This document shows positions 45,849 through 55,375 of a stretch of 64,000 bases of DNA, piece after piece. The stretch is from Niabella ginsenosidivorans (GTDB taxonomy: Bacteria > Bacteroidota > Bacteroidia > Chitinophagales > Chitinophagaceae), in the NCBI RefSeq assembly GCF_001654455.1, contig NZ_CP015772.1:682001-746000 (forward strand). The letters run 5' to 3'. The first letter of the stretch is position 1. Each line of letters begins with the position of its first letter. A program made the translations under genes and the position numbers. The notes below the pieces were generated by a model that did not search any database, was not told the origin of the DNA, and was given only the letters and a program-made list of their open reading frames with translations.

Positions 45849-47255
45849 ATGTGTACTTTCTTACAAAGAAGGTGCCTTGCTGTTGTCAGTGTTGTGCTGT
45901 TCTTCTTATTTTTCAGCATCCCTGCTTCGGCGCAATCGCACCTTACCCTATTGAACCTGATCGATTCTTCAAAGGCCAATCTTCCCCTGTTCCGGCAAAA
46001 GCTGGCCCTGATAAAGGCAGCACAGGCAAGGATTACGGCAACCAGGCATTCTTTTTTGCCGACCCTCCAGGGCGCGGAACAGCTTAATATAGGAACAGAC
46101 AATTCCCTTTCAGGAGCGGTTTTCGGATTGGGGCTGCTTCCTTCTGCGTCAGGAGGCATTAATGCCGTTAATAATATGGATCCTGCCACGGGCAATGTAG
46201 CCGTGCTCTCCGGCGATTATGAGCTGGTGAATTTCGGGCTGAACGGAGCCAGATTAAAAGCTGCCCGGGCAGACCTGGCTATTAATCATGCAGATTTTAA
46301 TAAAGACCTGTATGCTGTAAAGTCAAAAGTGGTGCTGCTATACCTGAACCTGCTGAAGTATGAAATTAAATTAACAACGGATCAGCAGAATATAGATCGG
46401 TATTCCAGCATTTGCAAGGTGATCCGCGCTTTAAGCGGCAGCGGGCTGATTGCCGGTGCAGATTCTTCGATGGCCAATGCCGAACTGGCAAAAGCGCGCA
46501 TCGGGTATAATCAGACACAGGGCATCATTAACCAGTATAAAGAGCAACTGGCATTTGTAACCGGCATCCCCTCACAGCAGATCATTGTAGATACTTCCTT
46601 TTATGGCCACCTGCACCCGATACCGCCGGTTATGAATTTTCCGATTGATTCCATCCGTAATCCTTTACTGGACTATTATAACGCAAGGAAAAATATTTTC
46701 AGGACAAATGAACTGCTGATCCGGAAGAGCTATTTGCCAAAGATTCACTTAATGGCCAGTGCATGGGCCAGGGGCTCCAGTATTCAGTATAATAACAGCT
46801 ATCAGCCGCTTTCCACGGGCCTTGGCTACCAGCGGTATAATTACCTGGCTGGCCTGGCTTTAACCTATAATTTCCTGAATGGCATCTACAGGAAAGATCG
46901 GCTGGCAGAAAACAGAAATGAACTGGAGGCCAGTGAGCAGGAACTGGAGCAGGAGCGGCTGGCATTACAGTCGCAAACCTTACAGGCGGATAATGATCTG
47001 CAGATATCCCGGGCCAACCTCAAACAGATCCCCGTTCAGTTAAGCTCGGCAGAAGTGGTATACAAACAAAAGCTGGCACAGTATAAGGCCGGGCTGATCT
47101 CGCTGATCGACCTGACCAATGCATCGTTTGTGCTGTACCGCTCACAGATAGATTATATAGAAGCCAATACAGACTGGTACCTGGCTTTGCTGAACAAGGC
47201 GGTATCCACCGGAACGCTGGATCAATTTATTCAATCTTTAAACCTGGAATACTAA
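45849..47255 (+). CDS. TolC-family outer-membrane efflux protein
   Basis: The 468-residue protein has a signal peptide (MCTFLQRRCLAVV...PASAQ) and two OEP repeats with long helical hairpins. The first half has LINHADFNKDLYAVKSKVVL-like helices and the second ends DLQISRANLKQIPVQLSSAE and LAQYKAGLISLIDLTNA, the conserved OEP pattern. It would form the outer-membrane channel of the pump. Its stop overlaps the start of the RND gene by one base (TAATG). Confidence 0.9.
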   Translation: MCTFLQRRCLAVVSVVLFFLFFSIPASAQSHLTLLNLIDSSKANLPLFRQKLALIKAAQARITATRHSFLPTLQGAEQLNIGTDNSLSGAVFGLGLLPSASGGINAVNNMDPATGNVAVLSGDYELVNFGLNGARLKAARADLAINHADFNKDLYAVKSKVVLLYLNLLKYEIKLTTDQQNIDRYSSICKVIRALSGSGLIAGADSSMANAELAKARIGYNQTQGIINQYKEQLAFVTGIPSQQIIVDTSFYGHLHPIPPVMNFPIDSIRNPLLDYYNARKNIFRTNELLIRKSYLPKIHLMASAWARGSSIQYNNSYQPLSTGLGYQRYNYLAGLALTYNFLNGIYRKDRLAENRNELEASEQELEQERLALQSQTLQADNDLQISRANLKQIPVQLSSAEVVYKQKLAQYKAGLISLIDLTNASFVLYRSQIDYIEANTDWYLALLNKAVSTGTLDQFIQSLNLEY

Positions 47256-50200
47256 TGATAAAGGCTGCACTCAAAAGGCCGATAACCGTAATAGTGCTTT
47301 TTACCGGGCTCTTACTGTTTGCTGTTATGGCTTTAAAAACAATACCCATTGATATTTTTCCCAAATTAAATTTACCCACCATCTATGTTATTGAATCCTA
47401 TGGTGGCATGAGCCCGCAGCAGATGGAAGGCTTTTTTGCCACGCGTTTGCAGGATCAGTTCTTATATGTAAACGGGATAAAGAATATTGAGAGCAAAAAT
47501 ATACAGGGGCTTACTTTAATTAAATTATCCTTTTATGAAAATACCAATATGGCCGAAGCATCGGCCCAGGTGGCTTTACAGGTAAACCGGGCATCCAAAT
47601 TCTTTCCGCCTGGCGCGTTGCCCCCGCAGGTGATCCGTTTTGATGCTTCTTCACTGCCCGTAGGGGAGCTGGTGTTCAGCAGCAAAACAAAATCGCTGAA
47701 AGAGATCTACGACCTGGCTGTGACCCGGGTGCGCCCGATGTTTGCCACCATTCCCGGGCTGTCTGCACCGCCGCCGTTCGGGGCTAATTCCCGTTCAATT
47801 GTGGTGAACGTAGATCCTGAAAAACTGCGCCAGTATAATATTTCACCGCAGCAGGTGGTTGACGCGATCACCAAAAATAATAATATGAGTCCTTCTGGCA
47901 ATCTGCGGGTAGACAGTTTGATGTATGTGACAACAGTAAATACCCTGGAAGATAATGTGGAATCGTTCTCAAAAATACCGGTGGTGACCAACGGAACGGG
48001 CACTGTGTTCATGAACCAACTGGCAACGGTTGCGGATGCTGCGGATATTACGGTAGACTATGCGTTGATCAATGGAAAGCGGTCTGTATATATCCCTGTT
48101 GTAAAAACAGCAGATGCATCTACCTGGTCCGTAGTTCAGGCACTGAAAAAGGAAATACCGGAAATGAAAAGTCTGCTGCCGGAAGATATGGACATCAGCT
48201 ATGCCTTTGACCAGTCCGTTTTTGTAATGAACTCGGTAAAGAGTTTAATGACGGAAGGGATATTAGGCGCATTGTTAACAGGATTAATGGTGCTGCTCTT
48301 CCTCCGCGACTGGAGAAGCAGTATTGTGGTGATCATTACGATACCGGTATCGGTTCTGGGTGCCGTCATGTTCCTGAACCTTTCCGGGCAGACCATTAAT
48401 ATTATGACCCTGAGCGGACTGGCATTGGCAATTGGTGTACTGGTAGACCAGGCAACGGTAACCATAGAGAATATACACCAGCACCTGGAAATGGGCAAGC
48501 CGAAACGCCAGGCCATACTGGATGCCTGTGCGGAGATCTCATTTCCGTTATTGCTGATCCTGTTGTGTATCCTGGCCGTATTTGCACCTTCCTTTGTAAT
48601 GACAGGGGTGCCCAAAGCCATGTTCCTGCCGTTGTCCCTGTCTATCGGGTTTGCCATGATCGTATCTTATGTGGCCGCGCAAACACTGGTGCCGGTTATT
48701 TCCAACTGGCTGCTGAAGGCAGAAAAATTCCAGTATCACCATAATAAAGAGCATGCCCACGCGGGGCTGGCGCTGGATCCGGCTGAGAACCGGCAGGTAG
48801 AGCAGCACCAGCAGCAGGATGAGCAGCACCCGGAAGAAAATCATTTTTTTGAGCGGATAAAGATACAATTCGGAAAGCGGCTGGACCGGCTGATGCCCCG
48901 TCGCAAGGGAGTGGTTTTAGGTTACCTGGCGGGATGCGTTCTTTTAGTGGCTTTAGGCTTTTTTATGATCGGTAAAGATCTGTTACCAAAAACGAATAAC
49001 GGCCAGTTGCAGCTGCGCATCCAGGAGCCCGATGGAACCCGGCTGGAGGTAACCGAACGGGCCGTAAAGGATATTCTGAACCTGATTGATTCTACAACAG
49101 ACGGCAATGTGGCGATCAGTTCCGCTTATGTAGGCCTTGTGCCCAGCAGCTATGGTACCAGTAACCTGTATGTGTTTAACAGTGGCACGCATGAAGCCGT
49201 AATGCAGCTGAACTTAAATGAGGACTATAAAGTAAACCTGGATCGGTTGAAAGACCGGCTGCGGCAAGCGATCCGGAAAAAGTACCCGGATGTGATGATC
49301 TCGTTTGAACCGATCGAATTAACAGAAAAGATCATGGCACAGGGCGCCTCCACACCCATTGAGGTACGGGTGGCCGGTAAAAATTTCCGGGATATTACAA
49401 AATACTCCAGCGACCTGATCACAAAATTAAAACGGGTATCTTATCTGAGGGATGTGCATATTGCTCAGCCTTTAAAATTTCCTACCATACAGATCACCGT
49501 AGACCGGCTGGCCCTGGCACAGATGGGGCTAAGCCTGGATGCTGTTTCCAAAAGCATTACGGATGCTACCTCCTCCAGCCGTTTTACTGAAAAGATCCAG
49601 TGGCTGGACCCGAAAGTGGCGTATACCTACCAGGTACAGGTGCAGGTTCCCGAGTACCTGATGAACTCACTGGAACAACTGAAGTCAGTGCCCCTGGTGC
49701 ACGGGCAGCCAAGACCCGTGCTTTCGGATATAGCAAAATTTTCAGTAGAGCACCTGCCGGGGGAATATGACCGCTCCGGTCCGCGGCGGTTCTTAACCGT
49801 GAGCGCCAATATTTACAGGAAAGACCTTGGCACGGCAACAGAAGCGGTAAGCAGGGCCATTAAAGAACTGGGCACGCCGCCCCAGGGCCTTGTAGCCAAA
49901 ATAACCGGTATGTCTTTATTGTTAACAGAAACCCTCAGTTCGCTGCAGAGCGGGCTACTGGTGGCTATCGTGGTGATCCTCCTGCTGCTGACGGCAAATT
50001 TTCAGTCGTTCAAACTGGCTATAACCGTGCTTGCAACGGTGCCCGCGGTATTAATGGGCGCGCTGCTCCTTTTATTGATAACGGGCGCAACACTGAACCT
50101 GCAGTCTTATATGGGCATCATTATGGCAGTGGGGGTGTCTGTTGCCAATGCGATTCTGATTGTTACCAATGCCGAATCCTTAAGGCAGGAATACCGCGAT

Positions 50201-50461
50201 CCGCTGAAGGCGGCAAGAACTGCGGCCAGCATTCGTTTGCGCCCGATCTTTATGACCAGCTTTGCAATGATCGCCGGTATGATCCCTATGGCCAGCGGAC
50301 TGGGGGAAGCAGGAGATCAGTCGGCGCCCTTGGGCCGGGCGGTTATCGGCGGTATCATTGCTTCCACCGTTGCGGCCCTCTATATTGTTCCGCTGGTATA
50401 CGGGTGGGTGCAGGAAAAAGCTTCCTATAAAACACCTTCATTATTACCCAACCAGCAATAA
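47255..50461 (+). CDS. RND-family efflux permease
   Basis: The 1068-residue inner-membrane protein has the 12-helix RND layout with two large periplasmic loops (about 35-330 and 570-860). It fits the HAE1/CusA group. The helix-4 motif reads LAIGVLVDQATVTIENI; AcrB has two Asp at the VDQ position. Helix 10 reads VGVSVANAILIVTNAE, lacking the AcrB Lys. The His- and Gln-rich loop at about 495-530 (HHNKEHAHAG, EQHQQQDEQH) is unusual and might bind metal. It is coupled to the TolC gene and followed by the adaptor, an uncommon gene order. Confidence 0.92.
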   Translation: MIKAALKRPITVIVLFTGLLLFAVMALKTIPIDIFPKLNLPTIYVIESYGGMSPQQMEGFFATRLQDQFLYVNGIKNIESKNIQGLTLIKLSFYENTNMAEASAQVALQVNRASKFFPPGALPPQVIRFDASSLPVGELVFSSKTKSLKEIYDLAVTRVRPMFATIPGLSAPPPFGANSRSIVVNVDPEKLRQYNISPQQVVDAITKNNNMSPSGNLRVDSLMYVTTVNTLEDNVESFSKIPVVTNGTGTVFMNQLATVADAADITVDYALINGKRSVYIPVVKTADASTWSVVQALKKEIPEMKSLLPEDMDISYAFDQSVFVMNSVKSLMTEGILGALLTGLMVLLFLRDWRSSIVVIITIPVSVLGAVMFLNLSGQTINIMTLSGLALAIGVLVDQATVTIENIHQHLEMGKPKRQAILDACAEISFPLLLILLCILAVFAPSFVMTGVPKAMFLPLSLSIGFAMIVSYVAAQTLVPVISNWLLKAEKFQYHHNKEHAHAGLALDPAENRQVEQHQQQDEQHPEENHFFERIKIQFGKRLDRLMPRRKGVVLGYLAGCVLLVALGFFMIGKDLLPKTNNGQLQLRIQEPDGTRLEVTERAVKDILNLIDSTTDGNVAISSAYVGLVPSSYGTSNLYVFNSGTHEAVMQLNLNEDYKVNLDRLKDRLRQAIRKKYPDVMISFEPIELTEKIMAQGASTPIEVRVAGKNFRDITKYSSDLITKLKRVSYLRDVHIAQPLKFPTIQITVDRLALAQMGLSLDAVSKSITDATSSSRFTEKIQWLDPKVAYTYQVQVQVPEYLMNSLEQLKSVPLVHGQPRPVLSDIAKFSVEHLPGEYDRSGPRRFLTVSANIYRKDLGTATEAVSRAIKELGTPPQGLVAKITGMSLLLTETLSSLQSGLLVAIVVILLLLTANFQSFKLAITVLATVPAVLMGALLLLLITGATLNLQSYMGIIMAVGVSVANAILIVTNAESLRQEYRDPLKAARTAASIRLRPIFMTSFAMIAGMIPMASGLGEAGDQSAPLGRAVIGGIIASTVAALYIVPLVYGWVQEKASYKTPSLLPNQQ

Positions 50462-50558
50462 AAATAAATATATGAAACAAATGAATATCCATTTTTTCAA
50501 AGAAAAAAAAGAAGCCGCTGATCACCGGTCATCCATCAGAAAAATAAAAACGGTACAA

Positions 50559-51638
50559 ATGAAACAGTATTCTATATATGCAGCTATTGCTTTTTTCCTG
50601 TTGTCCTGTTCAGCAAATGCTGGAAAAAAACAGCGGAAGGCAACCAAACAGGAACTGGAACATTACCCCTTAAGCACTGTAGTTACTGGCGGCATTGCAA
50701 CGCAATTAAAATTGCCCGCGCAGCTGGCCGCTTACCAGGAAGTAAGTATTTTTCCCAAAGTGAACGGCTATGTAAAATCCGTACTGGTAGATATCGGATC
50801 ACAGGTACGTACCGGGGATCTGCTGATGACGCTGGACGCACCGGAGCTGGAGCAGGCATCCCTCCAGGCCAGGGAAGAGTTTGAGCAGTCCAAAGCGGCT
50901 TACAGTATTGACCAGGAGCGCTATAACCGCCTGCAGGAGGCGGCCCAAACGGAAGGAGCCGTTTCTCCGCTGGACCTTTCTACCTCAAAAACCAAGGTAA
51001 GCGCTTCTCTTGCCGTAAGCAATGCAAAGAGGAATAACTGGCAGATGCAGCAGACCATGCTTTCTTACTTAAAAGTGCGCGCGCCTTTCTCCGGCGTTAT
51101 TACACAAAGAAATGTAAGCGTAGGTGCGCTGGTAAGCGCTTCTGTAAAAGATATACCCATGCTGGAACTGAAGCAGGTAGACCACCTGCGTTTACAGATA
51201 GATGTGCCCGAAACAGTGGCGCCGAACCTGAACAGCAGGGATTCGATCAGCTTTTTTGTAACCTCCCTGCCTGGTAAACGCCTTACGGGAATCATCAGCC
51301 GCAAGTCTATGAACGTAGATCCAAAACTGCGCAGCGAGCGTATTGAAATTGATGTGCCCAACCGTGCGCATCTCCTGTCGCCGGGCATGTATGCAGATGT
51401 GATGATCGATGCGCCGGGCAATGCTAACAGCCTGCAGGTGCCCAGAACGGCGGTGGTCACCTCAACAGAGCGTAAGTATGTGCTGGCTATAAGAGATGGC
51501 AAAACCGTAAAGGTAGACGTAAGCACGGGTAATGACGGAGGCGGAAATATTGAAGTGTTCGGGAATCTTAATCCGGGAGAAAAGGTGATTACACGAGCCA
51601 ATGATGAAATAGAGGAGGGCATCCCCGTAAAGTCTTAG
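50559..51638 (+). CDS. RND efflux periplasmic adaptor lipoprotein (HlyD/MFP)
   Basis: The product is 359 residues from the ATG at 50559, preferred because it starts a lipoprotein signal (MKQYSIYAAIAFFLLSCS); an ATG at 50472 adds 29 charged residues. It has a barrel-sandwich/lipoyl part (ISIFPKVNGYVKSVLVDIGS-like, and APFSGVITQRNVSVGALV), a coiled-coil hairpin (about 95-170) and beta-barrel domains. It links the RND pump and TolC protein encoded just upstream. The substrate cannot be told. Confidence 0.88.
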   Translation: MKQYSIYAAIAFFLLSCSANAGKKQRKATKQELEHYPLSTVVTGGIATQLKLPAQLAAYQEVSIFPKVNGYVKSVLVDIGSQVRTGDLLMTLDAPELEQASLQAREEFEQSKAAYSIDQERYNRLQEAAQTEGAVSPLDLSTSKTKVSASLAVSNAKRNNWQMQQTMLSYLKVRAPFSGVITQRNVSVGALVSASVKDIPMLELKQVDHLRLQIDVPETVAPNLNSRDSISFFVTSLPGKRLTGIISRKSMNVDPKLRSERIEIDVPNRAHLLSPGMYADVMIDAPGNANSLQVPRTAVVTSTERKYVLAIRDGKTVKVDVSTGNDGGGNIEVFGNLNPGEKVITRANDEIEEGIPVKS

Positions 51639-51658
51639 TAGGTTGGGTTTTATCTGAA

Positions 51659-51693
51659 AGGAAAGAGGTGGTCGCTTTGTACCGCCTCTTCCT
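51659..51693 (+). terminator. Hairpin after the efflux operon
   Basis: AGGAAAGAGG pairs with CCTCTTCCT with one bulged A, further extended by GGT/ACC. The T-run after it is short, so it is a possible but imperfect terminator. Confidence 0.45.
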
Positions 51694-52211
51694 GTTTAAG
51701 AAAATTGTATGATTTGTGGTAAGGGCAAATAAAAGCATTGCATTTAAATTCTTTGAAATGGTCTTCATCTGAATAATCAGATCATTCCCGCTTTCGGCTA
51801 TCGTGTGCGCACGACTATTTTCTTCAAAACGATATTGCAGGCAGCAACATACCGGAGGATAAATCTGAAATGGCGGAAACGCATATTACGCCGCGCTGCG
51901 GCTCTGTGATTACTGGATAGATTTATACATAGTACCTGTGCGCTGCACCTTTATCATTGCGCCATGCAGAAAGCATAGTTGCGGAGCAGCTAAATATCCG
52001 TAGCAGCAAATAATCCAGACCTCAAAGGCGCGTGGCGCCGCAATATGAAAAATGCGGCGGAAAAGGACAACCAATGACCAGGGGCAATATTTCTGACAGA
52101 GCTGAAACCTGATGCCTGTTGTTATCAGAACTCTTTTCAGAGATCTGTTCACATAACAGGCGATAGCACAAGTGCGCAGGGAACTCATCTGTTATAGAGC
52201 TTCTCCACGCA
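51694..52211. other. Intergenic, 518 bp, repeat-like
   Basis: No gene is supported. A 92-codon minus-strand frame at 51910-52188 is Cys- and aromatic-rich and reads like translated repeat. The block contains GGCGCGTGGCGCCGC (around 52029), a near-palindrome. It looks like a dispersed intergenic repeat rather than a coding or regulatory region. Confidence 0.4.
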
Positions 52212-55193
52212 CTATTGGATCACTAATAGCCACCCCCTGTGTTTTTGTACCGGGATCTTTTCTCCCACTTTAAAACTACGGGCCTCCTGGAAATTCCTGA
52301 CTGCCGGGGCCGTAATGGTGGCTTTTGACGGATCTATGCCCAGTTGCTGCCAGTTGATGTTTAATGTGATATTTATATCGGTTTCATTCCAGCTTCCGAT
52401 GGAAACCAGGGCTTTCCCTTCTTTTTTGTATACCGTGGCTTTTACTTTTTCATTATCTGTTTTTACAGGATTGCTGCTAACCCAGTAGCCGATCATTTTT
52501 GTATCCTGCATCCCAAAATCATCCCAAAGCTTCCAGATGCCTGTAGGGTCGGCATTTTCAGTCCAGGGAATCCTGCAGGTCATACCGTAAACCATACCCC
52601 TCCAGGCATTACCACCATCCTGCAGCATTTCTCCCATTAAGCCAAAGGGAATGCCGCTGACTTCAGTAAGGAAAAAATCGGAGCTGTTGTTTTCGTAATC
52701 AAAGTACTCTCCAAACCAGAGCCTGTTCAGATAAGGAAAGTGCTCCATGTATAAATTGGCACTGTTAATAAAGCCATCCCTTTTATTATACTGGTTGGCT
52801 GAGTGCAGGTCAATAATACCGGGATGACCGTTTGCGGTCAATACCCTTTTGATCCGCTTCATCGTAACACGGTCAAAAGCTACATCGTCCAGGTAAATAC
52901 CATCAATGCCTACATGCTGCGTTAACCAGTTCATGCCCTCCACGTAGTAATTATGCCAGCGGCTCATACCACTGTTAATAATGGCTGCATCCTTTACTTC
53001 CGGTACAAACCATGCAGCAATATAGTCCGTATCCACATGCTCCTGCAGCCAGTTGACCCCCCCACCTTTACCGGGCGAGTACACTTCATGACCCAGGCTT
53101 CTGAGCGGAAACAGTTCATAAGCATGGTTGGACAGTTCTCGTACAGTGTTATAGATCTTTACTTTCAGGCCATTCTGATGCGCTTCATCAATATACTGTT
53201 TCATTTTTTGCCATTCAATGAACGGGTAGTTGATCCAGGGGTTGATGGCAGTACCGTGGTGGATATTGATAACTGTAGCGCCAATGTTTTTTATTTTCTG
53301 AATACTATCGTATTTATGATAAAAACGGGTGGCCCATTGGAAATTGGTGTTCAACGTATGAAAAGGAGTGATCAGCAGGTTGAAATTATAATACAGGGTG
53401 TCTCCCTTTTTCAGGTGGCGTTCGCCGGAGTAATTATCTGCAAGGATGGATTTGCCTTTTTGCGCAATGATGATGCCGCCTTTGTTTTCATTGCCCCATG
53501 AAGCGGGTAACAGCAAAGGCTTTTGCAAATAGAAGTTAGTGTTTAAAGGGCGCACATATTTTTCATCACGCAGGGTATATTGCAGTCCCACGTTTACATT
53601 CCCGATCCATATGGCGTCCTGGTTCTTATGCGCCACATCCCATTTCCAGGAAAGACTGTCCGGGCGCAATTCTCCTTTTTCACCCAACCCCATCAGGTAG
53701 CGGGCTGCTTCTTTGGTAAAGGGAATGTGCAGGGTGGTGTTTTTCAGATCCACATCCTGTAAGGCGGTAACTTTTACCGTATAAGATACAAAACCGTCAA
53801 ATTCCAGGGAAGCATGCACTTCCATCCGGAGCTGATCGTTGCTGTTGGTATTGCTCCATTGTATGGTGCCGGGCGATTGTTCGGTGTATTGCAGACCCCC
53901 GTTGCCCAGCTTCAGTTCTTTGCCATCTGCTGCAATAAAATGAAAATGGATGGGTTCTGTTAAAAGATTATTGGGCGTAGCTTTGAGGCCGGTCATTTCT
54001 TCTGTAAAAAAAGTCTGTATCTGTGCGGGAAAACCTGATTTGTCGATGGTCACCTTTCTGCCCAGCAGCTCAATGACATTGTCTTTTAAAGTTAACGGCG
54101 TATAAGGCGCAATCACCGTGTTTTCCTGTGCCATGGTAGAGTTCAGCCATTTTAAACGGGTTTGTTTCCAGGGCTCTTCAATATTGCCGTTCTTTGCAAG
54201 TGCGCCTGTTACGGTTAGCTGAACAGGAACTATTGACGGTGCAGCGTTTGCTGGTGTAATGGTTACGGTGCCTTTATAAACACCGGGCCTGATGCTGACA
54301 GGCACATCCAGTAAGCACCATAATGGCTGTATGCTGTCTTTGGCAACCTGCACGATCTTTGTAAAAGGCGTACCGCGGTAGTCAACCCCGGTTACGTTGA
54401 TACAGCTTAGTGCACTTGCCGTAATAACACTCCCTTTTTCATTTTTCAGGTCTGAAAAGCGGATGGAAATGTTCTGCAGGTTTTGCAGGGCATAAACAGC
54501 CAGTTGGAACGCGTAGTTCTCTCCCCGCATTGCAGATCCTTTAAAGGCTGTAACAGGGCCTCTTTTCACCCAGCGGTAAGGAATACGGTCGAATAGCTTT
54601 ACCGGGTACCGGCGGTCTTCGGGGAATACAACATAATCTGTCCGTTTATATTTTTGGACCAGGCTGCGTGCTTCTGCATCTGTAGCAATCACTTCCATCG
54701 GATAAAAGCTATTAAACGCATCAATGGATTCGATGCCCTTTACTACCGTGTTGGTTTTGATAGATGCAGGAAGGGCATCCAGCCAATCCGGGGAAGCGGT
54801 ATTTTCAGGTGGCAGATAATGAACTACCGGATAGTTAGGAGAGCCGGAGCTTTTTGAAGGGAGATAGTAAATATAATAAGTTCCTTTTCCTGATACCGGC
54901 TCAAAGATCAAAGTGCCTTTCTCATTATTGATAGTTACTGTCTTTACATTCCGTATTTTATGACCGGTTTGTGCGTCCTGTACAATGATCCTTTTTTGCT
55001 CCGGGTGCCGGTCCCTCCGCCGCCATTCCACAATTGTTTTGGCATACCGGCCTGTTCCGTTAAATTGTACAATTGCGCGGTGATTGCCGAGCGAATCGGC
55101 ATCCCATTGGTGGTGTTCTTCTGAATACGTTAGTTCCTGGGCATGGAGCCGGCTGAAGCCAAGCACCGGCAGCAGTAAAAAAAGATACTTCAT
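52212..55193 (-). CDS. Large secreted glycoside-hydrolase-like protein (DUF6067-type)
   Basis: The product is 993 residues from the ATG at 55193, which starts a signal peptide (MKYLFLLLPVLGFSRLHAQ). N-terminal beta-sandwich domains (to about 560) precede a TIM-barrel-like part (about 620-900) with NIHHGTAINPWINYPF, GLKVKIYNTVREL and VGIDGIYLDDVAFDRVTMKR; the Asp pair in YLDDVAFD sits where retaining or GH123-like enzymes carry catalytic acids. A C-terminal beta domain closes it. It resembles DUF6067/GH123-type proteins of Bacteroidota, but this is from recall. It is monocistronic; the substrate is unknown. Confidence 0.65.
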   Translation of the reverse strand: MKYLFLLLPVLGFSRLHAQELTYSEEHHQWDADSLGNHRAIVQFNGTGRYAKTIVEWRRRDRHPEQKRIIVQDAQTGHKIRNVKTVTINNEKGTLIFEPVSGKGTYYIYYLPSKSSGSPNYPVVHYLPPENTASPDWLDALPASIKTNTVVKGIESIDAFNSFYPMEVIATDAEARSLVQKYKRTDYVVFPEDRRYPVKLFDRIPYRWVKRGPVTAFKGSAMRGENYAFQLAVYALQNLQNISIRFSDLKNEKGSVITASALSCINVTGVDYRGTPFTKIVQVAKDSIQPLWCLLDVPVSIRPGVYKGTVTITPANAAPSIVPVQLTVTGALAKNGNIEEPWKQTRLKWLNSTMAQENTVIAPYTPLTLKDNVIELLGRKVTIDKSGFPAQIQTFFTEEMTGLKATPNNLLTEPIHFHFIAADGKELKLGNGGLQYTEQSPGTIQWSNTNSNDQLRMEVHASLEFDGFVSYTVKVTALQDVDLKNTTLHIPFTKEAARYLMGLGEKGELRPDSLSWKWDVAHKNQDAIWIGNVNVGLQYTLRDEKYVRPLNTNFYLQKPLLLPASWGNENKGGIIIAQKGKSILADNYSGERHLKKGDTLYYNFNLLITPFHTLNTNFQWATRFYHKYDSIQKIKNIGATVINIHHGTAINPWINYPFIEWQKMKQYIDEAHQNGLKVKIYNTVRELSNHAYELFPLRSLGHEVYSPGKGGGVNWLQEHVDTDYIAAWFVPEVKDAAIINSGMSRWHNYYVEGMNWLTQHVGIDGIYLDDVAFDRVTMKRIKRVLTANGHPGIIDLHSANQYNKRDGFINSANLYMEHFPYLNRLWFGEYFDYENNSSDFFLTEVSGIPFGLMGEMLQDGGNAWRGMVYGMTCRIPWTENADPTGIWKLWDDFGMQDTKMIGYWVSSNPVKTDNEKVKATVYKKEGKALVSIGSWNETDINITLNINWQQLGIDPSKATITAPAVRNFQEARSFKVGEKIPVQKHRGWLLVIQ

Positions 55194-55375
55194 TGATTGT
55201 TGTTTGAGCAAACAAACGTACATGAAATTTTTCATTCATAAATTACATAAAGGATGAATGAAAAATTTTATGGGAGTTCCTCCTGGCAAAAAAAATAATA
55301 AATATTCAGGATAAATCTAAAAAAAAGCAGCAAGAGTTCCGTGGCTTTTTGCGCAACCGATTGCTCTTTTGCAGA

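Noticed and set aside
51910-52188. 92-codon frame with hydrophobic stretches
   Set aside because: Composition (Cys, Trp, aromatic runs) looks like translated intergenic repeat; no start context or neighbour supports a gene.
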